NCBI GenBank assembly: GCA_032027085.1
Contig: JAVSMS010000001.1
Span: forward strand, 2,062,332 to 2,126,331
DNA length: 64,000 nt
From: Pseudorhodoplanes sp.
GTDB taxonomy: Bacteria > Pseudomonadota > Alphaproteobacteria > Rhizobiales > Xanthobacteraceae
Direction: 5' to 3'
Positions 60,714-64,000 of the stretch are shown here, one piece after another; within the stretch, counting starts at the first letter, position 1, and each line of letters begins with the position of its first letter. Below the pieces are notes generated by a model. The model was given only the letters and a program-made list of their open reading frames with translations. It was not told the DNA's origin and made no database searches. The translations under genes and the position numbers were made by a program.

Positions 60714-62240
60714 TTAAAAGAAATCGAAATACTCATTCTGCTCCCAGTCGCTCGGCTCGTCGGCCGGCGCCTGGCGGCCGTGATCCTCGCGCCAGCGCGC
60801 ATAACGGCCGAGTTCGTTGCGCTTGAGCCTGAGGAAATAGTCCATGAACACCTCGCCGAACTGCGCGCGAAAAATGTCCGACACCTCGAGCGCCTTCAGC
60901 GCGTCTTCGAGATTGTTCGGCAGCAGCGGATATTGTGACGCGTAAGGGTTGAGCTCCTGCGGACCGGGATCGCGCTTGTTGGCAACACCGTCCAGGCCGG
61001 CGACGATCTGCGCCGCCATGTAGAGATAGGGATTGGCCGAAGGTTCCCCGGCACGGTTCTCGATGCGCGTCGCGCCATCGCCCGGCGCGCCCAGGACGCG
61101 CAGCATCACGCCGCGATGATCATAAGCCCAGGTGGCGCGATCGGGCGCCAGCGAATTCGGCCGGAAGCGCCGATAGCCGTTGATGGTGGGTGTGGTGAAC
61201 GGCGTCGCGCCTTGCGCATGCGCGAGCAGTCCGCCGAGATATTGCAGACCGAGCTGCGACAGCGGATCGCCCTTCTTTGGTGGCATGAACAGATTCTTGC
61301 CGCTTGCATCGACCAGCGACTGATGCAGATGCCAGCCGCTCGAGTAATAACCCTTGATTGCAGGCCGCGCCATGAAGGTGGCGAAATAGGCCATGCGGCG
61401 GCAGATCTGTCGTGTCGCGCTGCGGAAGAGGATGAGATTGTCGGCGGCCTCAAGTGCCGAACGCGGCGCAAAGGTGCATTCGACCTGACCCGGGCCCCAT
61501 TCATTTTCAATCGACCTCAATGGCAGATCGATGGTCTCGAAATGCTCGGCGAGCTGTGACAGCACCGGCTGCATCAGGTCGAAATTGGATTCGGAGTGAT
61601 ACGAGTAGCCGGGTTCTGCCGGAATTGTGCGGATCGGTTTTCCGCGCGTGCCGGGAATGCCGATATTCTCCGCGCCCAAACAATCATCGGCAACGCGCAG
61701 CAGATACCATTCGACTTCCAGGCCGACGACGAGGCCTTTCTTCTGCTCGGTCAGCCTCCCAATCTGCCGGCGCAGCAATTGCCGCGGCGAGAAATGGAAG
61801 GGGATGCCGGTGTTGAAATATTCGTCGCAGAGAATCCATCCGACGCCGGGCGCCCAAGGCAGCACCCGGAATGTCGCTGGATCGGGAACGATCGTGAGAT
61901 TGGGCGAGCCGGTCATCTCCTCGAGGCCCATGCCGCCGCCCGGCGTGAACGAGGAGAAGGTGCGCGCACCGGACGCATCCAGCGTCGTCGTCGCGACATT
62001 GATGTTGTAGCCGTTCGAGAGCGCCGACAGGAAAGCGGGGACAGTCAGCTCCTTCGTGCGGGCATGACCGTGCGTGTCGGACCAGACCACGCGGATCAGG
62101 CGCAGCTTGTCTTTTTCGACGCGGCGCTTGATCTCGGCGGCGCGGCGCTTCTGTTCGGCGGTCCAGAGGCCGAAACGCTCGATAAAGGGAATAGCCTTGG
62201 TCGATCGGGGATTTCCCGATTTGCTGGATCGGTAAAGCAT
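60714..62240 (-). CDS. Glutamine synthetase-like gamma-glutamyl amide ligase
   Basis: A 508-residue type I glutamine synthetase homologue. Seen are the N-terminal RVVWSDTHGHARTKE (beta-grasp), a GLEVEWYL segment with active-site glutamates, ENEWGPGQVECTF, GWHLHQSL carrying the metal histidine, and RIENRAGEPSANPYLY. It is probably not the housekeeping GlnA because it lacks the usual adenylylation-loop sequence and sits with dioxygenase genes. Comparable ligases (TdnQ/AtdA1 type) glutamylate aniline before ring oxidation; polyamine or other amines are alternatives. I chose ATG 62240; ATG 62267 is also possible. It is divergent from the LysR gene. Confidence 0.82.
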   Translation of the reverse strand: MLYRSSKSGNPRSTKAIPFIERFGLWTAEQKRRAAEIKRRVEKDKLRLIRVVWSDTHGHARTKELTVPAFLSALSNGYNINVATTTLDASGARTFSSFTPGGGMGLEEMTGSPNLTIVPDPATFRVLPWAPGVGWILCDEYFNTGIPFHFSPRQLLRRQIGRLTEQKKGLVVGLEVEWYLLRVADDCLGAENIGIPGTRGKPIRTIPAEPGYSYHSESNFDLMQPVLSQLAEHFETIDLPLRSIENEWGPGQVECTFAPRSALEAADNLILFRSATRQICRRMAYFATFMARPAIKGYYSSGWHLHQSLVDASGKNLFMPPKKGDPLSQLGLQYLGGLLAHAQGATPFTTPTINGYRRFRPNSLAPDRATWAYDHRGVMLRVLGAPGDGATRIENRAGEPSANPYLYMAAQIVAGLDGVANKRDPGPQELNPYASQYPLLPNNLEDALKALEVSDIFRAQFGEVFMDYFLRLKRNELGRYARWREDHGRQAPADEPSDWEQNEYFDFF

Positions 62241-62346
62241 GCGCCCATCCTCGTTCGGATCGGGCAAAGGCCCGCATCCGTCGGACCGCGGCTCTCGGAT
62301 CGCCGCTCGTTGGAATCATTCTCAAAAATCGATATAGATATTTCAA

Positions 62347-62369
62347 ATGAATTATCGGCCTATATTCAT
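62347..62369. promoter_or_regulatory. ATGAAT-N11-ATTCAT inverted repeat in divergent promoter
   Basis: A perfect 6-base dyad with an 11-base spacer in the A/T-rich gap between the ligase gene (minus strand) and the LysR gene (plus strand). Its spacing and place fit a LysR-type regulator operator that controls both directions. Inferred from symmetry and context only. Confidence 0.45.
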
Positions 62370-62383
62370 GCTAAAAGCGGCAT

Positions 62384-63388
62384 ATGTCTAAACCCACGGC
62401 CGCGCGCGCGGGACAAACCTTGCGGCGCCGCGTCCGCTTGCGGCAGCTCGAATTGCTGGCCGCGCTGGATCACGCGGCGACATTGAGCCAGGCGGCGCGG
62501 GAGGTATGGCTGTCGCAGCCCGCCGCATCCAAACTGCTGGGGACGCTGGCGCAGGATCTCTCGATCGAATTGTTCGAGCGCGTCGGCCGCACCTTGCGGC
62601 CGACGGCCGCCGGGCGCGCACTGATCCGGCATGCGGCGAGTTTCATCAGCAATCTCGATCGCGCCCAGGCTGATCTCGACGCTATTGAAGGCGGGTTGAT
62701 CGGCGTCACCGCCCTCGGCGCCGGGATTGGCGCCTGCTACGTTCTGGTGCCGCGCGCGCTGTCGCTGCTGCTCGAAAAGGCGCCGGGCATCGCCGTGACG
62801 TTGCGCGAAGGCCCGATGGAGGAGATGCTTTCCATGCTGCGCGACGGGCGGCTCGACATGGTCGTGGGGCGCGTGGATTCCGCGCTGGTCGACCGCGATT
62901 TCGTGCTCGACGAACTTTACGATCCGCCGATCCACATCGTCGCCGGCCCCAGACATCCTCTCGTGAAGAACCGCCCAGTGAGCTGGGCGACGCTGGCGGA
63001 CCAGGAATGGATTTTGCCGCAGGAAGGCACGCCCATGCGTACCGGCATCGAACGCATTTTTCAGCGCGTGCGGAGGCGGCCGTCGCGCTGCATGTTCGAA
63101 TCGTCGTCGATCCAGACGAATGTCAGTCTGCTCAATGCGCGCGACATGCTGTGGGTGCTGTCGGCGGATATTTCGGACTACTTCGAGAGGCTGGGCTTGC
63201 TGGCGGTCCTTCCGGTGGAGAGCCTCTGCGGACCGGCCGCACTCTCGGCGGTGCGGTTGCGCGGCCGCAGCCTGTCGCCGCCTGCGATGCGTCTGCTGGA
63301 TTGCATTCACGCCGCTGCGCGGCAATTGCCCGGCCAACATGACGGCAAGCCAAGGAAGCCCTCCCGAAATAGAGACAGGAAAGCTTGA
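62384..63388 (+). CDS. LysR-type transcriptional regulator of the aromatic oxidation cluster
   Basis: A 334-residue LysR-family protein. The helix-turn-helix lies at about residues 20-60 (LRQLELLAALDHAATLSQAAREVWLSQPAASKLL), with a linker helix and the effector domain behind it; the FQRVRRRPSRCMFESSS segment is typical. It is divergent from the ligase-dioxygenase operon, so it most likely controls that operon in response to an aromatic compound. It ends in a strong hairpin shared with the convergent OmpW gene. Confidence 0.88.
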   Translation: MSKPTAARAGQTLRRRVRLRQLELLAALDHAATLSQAAREVWLSQPAASKLLGTLAQDLSIELFERVGRTLRPTAAGRALIRHAASFISNLDRAQADLDAIEGGLIGVTALGAGIGACYVLVPRALSLLLEKAPGIAVTLREGPMEEMLSMLRDGRLDMVVGRVDSALVDRDFVLDELYDPPIHIVAGPRHPLVKNRPVSWATLADQEWILPQEGTPMRTGIERIFQRVRRRPSRCMFESSSIQTNVSLLNARDMLWVLSADISDYFERLGLLAVLPVESLCGPAALSAVRLRGRSLSPPAMRLLDCIHAAARQLPGQHDGKPRKPSRNRDRKA

Positions 63389-63420
63389 GGCGGCAGATGC
63401 GGTTGTGCATCCGCCGCCTC
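63387..63420. terminator. Bidirectional hairpin between LysR and OmpW genes
   Basis: A 14-base stem with one mismatch: GAGGCGGCAGATGC (63387-63400) and GCATCCGCCGCCTC (63407-63420) around the loop GGTTGT. It starts at the LysR stop codon and ends 7 bases before the OmpW stop, the expected place for a shared terminator. There is no marked T-run, so it may need Rho or act as an RNA stabiliser. Confidence 0.6.
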
Positions 63421-63427
63421 GCGTCGT

Positions 63428-64000
63428 TCAGAACTTGTAAGTGAGGCCCCCGCCGACGATCCACGGGTCCAGCCGGGCCTTGCCGGTCAGCGGGATTGCC
63501 CCGTCATTGACCGCCGCTTCGAATTTCGGACGCAGGAACAGCTTTTTAACGTCGACGTTAATTCCCCAGTGCCGGTCGATCATGTAGTCGAAGCCGGCCT
63601 GCAAGGCGGGCGCGAAGGCATTGTCGATGCTGAGGCTCGAAATGCGGACCGCCGGATTTCCGCCTGGTATGTTGGCGGCCTTCTCGCTGAAGAACACCGT
63701 ATAATTCACGCCGGCGCCAACATACGGCTTGAATGCGCCGAAATTGGTGAAGTGGTATTGTAGTGTCAGCGTGGGCGGCAGCAGCCAGGTCTTGCCGATC
63801 GGCAAGCCGTCCATGTTCAATCCCGGCGCGGCGCCGCCGATGACAGTCCCTTTGCCGGTGGCTTTGTGCGGCGTGACGCCGAGGATCAGTTCGGCCGCGA
63901 TATTCGGTGTAAAGAAATAGGTGATGTCGAGTTCAGGCACGACCGACGTCGACCAGTTTGCATTGCCGCCCGGCAATTGGTCGAAGGTTGTATCGTCGCG
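63428..64000 (-). CDS. OmpW-family outer membrane protein, 5' end beyond the window
   Basis: The C-terminal 190 or so residues of an outer membrane beta-barrel are present; the frame is open to the window edge at 64000. OmpW features are VVPELDITYFFTPNIAAEL, a TLTLQYHF strand, FKPYVGAGVNYT, the DYMIDRHWGINVDVKKLF block and the terminal GGGLTYKF with C-terminal Phe for barrel assembly. OmpW-type porins pass small hydrophobic compounds, which would suit an aromatic catabolism cluster, but it may be unrelated to it. Confidence 0.88.
   Translation of the reverse strand, partial: RDDTTFDQLPGGNANWSTSVVPELDITYFFTPNIAAELILGVTPHKATGKGTVIGGAAPGLNMDGLPIGKTWLLPPTLTLQYHFTNFGAFKPYVGAGVNYTVFFSEKAANIPGGNPAVRISSLSIDNAFAPALQAGFDYMIDRHWGINVDVKKLFLRPKFEAAVNDGAIPLTGKARLDPWIVGGGLTYKF

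Noticed and set aside
60714-62240. Housekeeping glutamine synthetase GlnA
   Set aside because: The gene is divergent from a LysR regulator and placed with Rieske dioxygenase genes, and the family block sequences differ from typical GlnA, so a specialised amine ligase is more likely.

Overview
The window looks like chromosome from a high-GC alphaproteobacterium, probably of the Hyphomicrobiales (Xanthobacteraceae/Bradyrhizobiaceae type). The pointers are a 958-residue FdsA like that of Rhodobacter, ExoF/ExoY-type polysaccharide genes, and an intergenic palindromic repeat (60578-60691) of a kind I remember from Bradyrhizobium-like genomes. The assignment is inference; no rRNA lies in the window.

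Region 1 (1-8129, all + strand, nearly gapless) is a formate dehydrogenase maturation and selenocysteine operon: the tail of a membrane FDH gamma subunit, fdhE, selA, a Sel1-repeat gene, selB, and selC (tRNA-Sec). The selC gene lies wholly inside the 3' end of the selB reading frame. The same gene string continues with two unrecognised small proteins, a lipoate-protein ligase, a DsrE-family protein and a GcvH-like lipoyl carrier. This cassette of a carrier, its ligase and a sulfur-relay protein, placed behind the Sec machinery, is the best candidate here for an undescribed system.

Region 2 (8393-16300) encodes the soluble NAD-dependent formate dehydrogenase: a LysR regulator, fdsG, fdsB, fdsA, fdhD (fdsC) and fdsD, followed by a stand-alone periplasmic-binding-like domain protein. 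FdsA carries Cys, not Sec, at the molybdenum ligand position. Region 3 (16532-22892) pairs a PaaX-type repressor with a three-subunit membrane molybdoenzyme resembling phenylacetyl-CoA:acceptor oxidoreductase (PadBCD) and a second fdhD. The catalytic subunit gene is split by a one-base frameshift in an A5G4 run.

Region 4 (about 23.0-57.35 kb) is a surface or exopolysaccharide island that looks more A/T-rich than its flanks. It holds ExoF-like export, a chain-length protein without kinase, an ExoY-like initiating transferase, a flippase, a polymerase, six glycosyltransferases, several methyltransferases, CDP-glucose synthesis with C-methyltransferases (suggesting a branched deoxysugar), a PIG-L deacetylase, a 13-repeat FG-GAP protein, a GH-A hydrolase fused to DUF4214, and a LuxR-type regulator with a degenerate receiver.

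Region 5 (57.7-64.0 kb) is a catabolic cluster: an alpha/beta hydrolase, a two-subunit Rieske ring-hydroxylating dioxygenase, a glutamine synthetase-like ligase and a divergent LysR regulator. This resembles the layout of aniline/arylamine oxidation loci. The window ends inside an OmpW-family porin gene. Start codons were chosen from Shine-Dalgarno spacing and overlaps; family names rest on motifs recognised by eye, with no database search.
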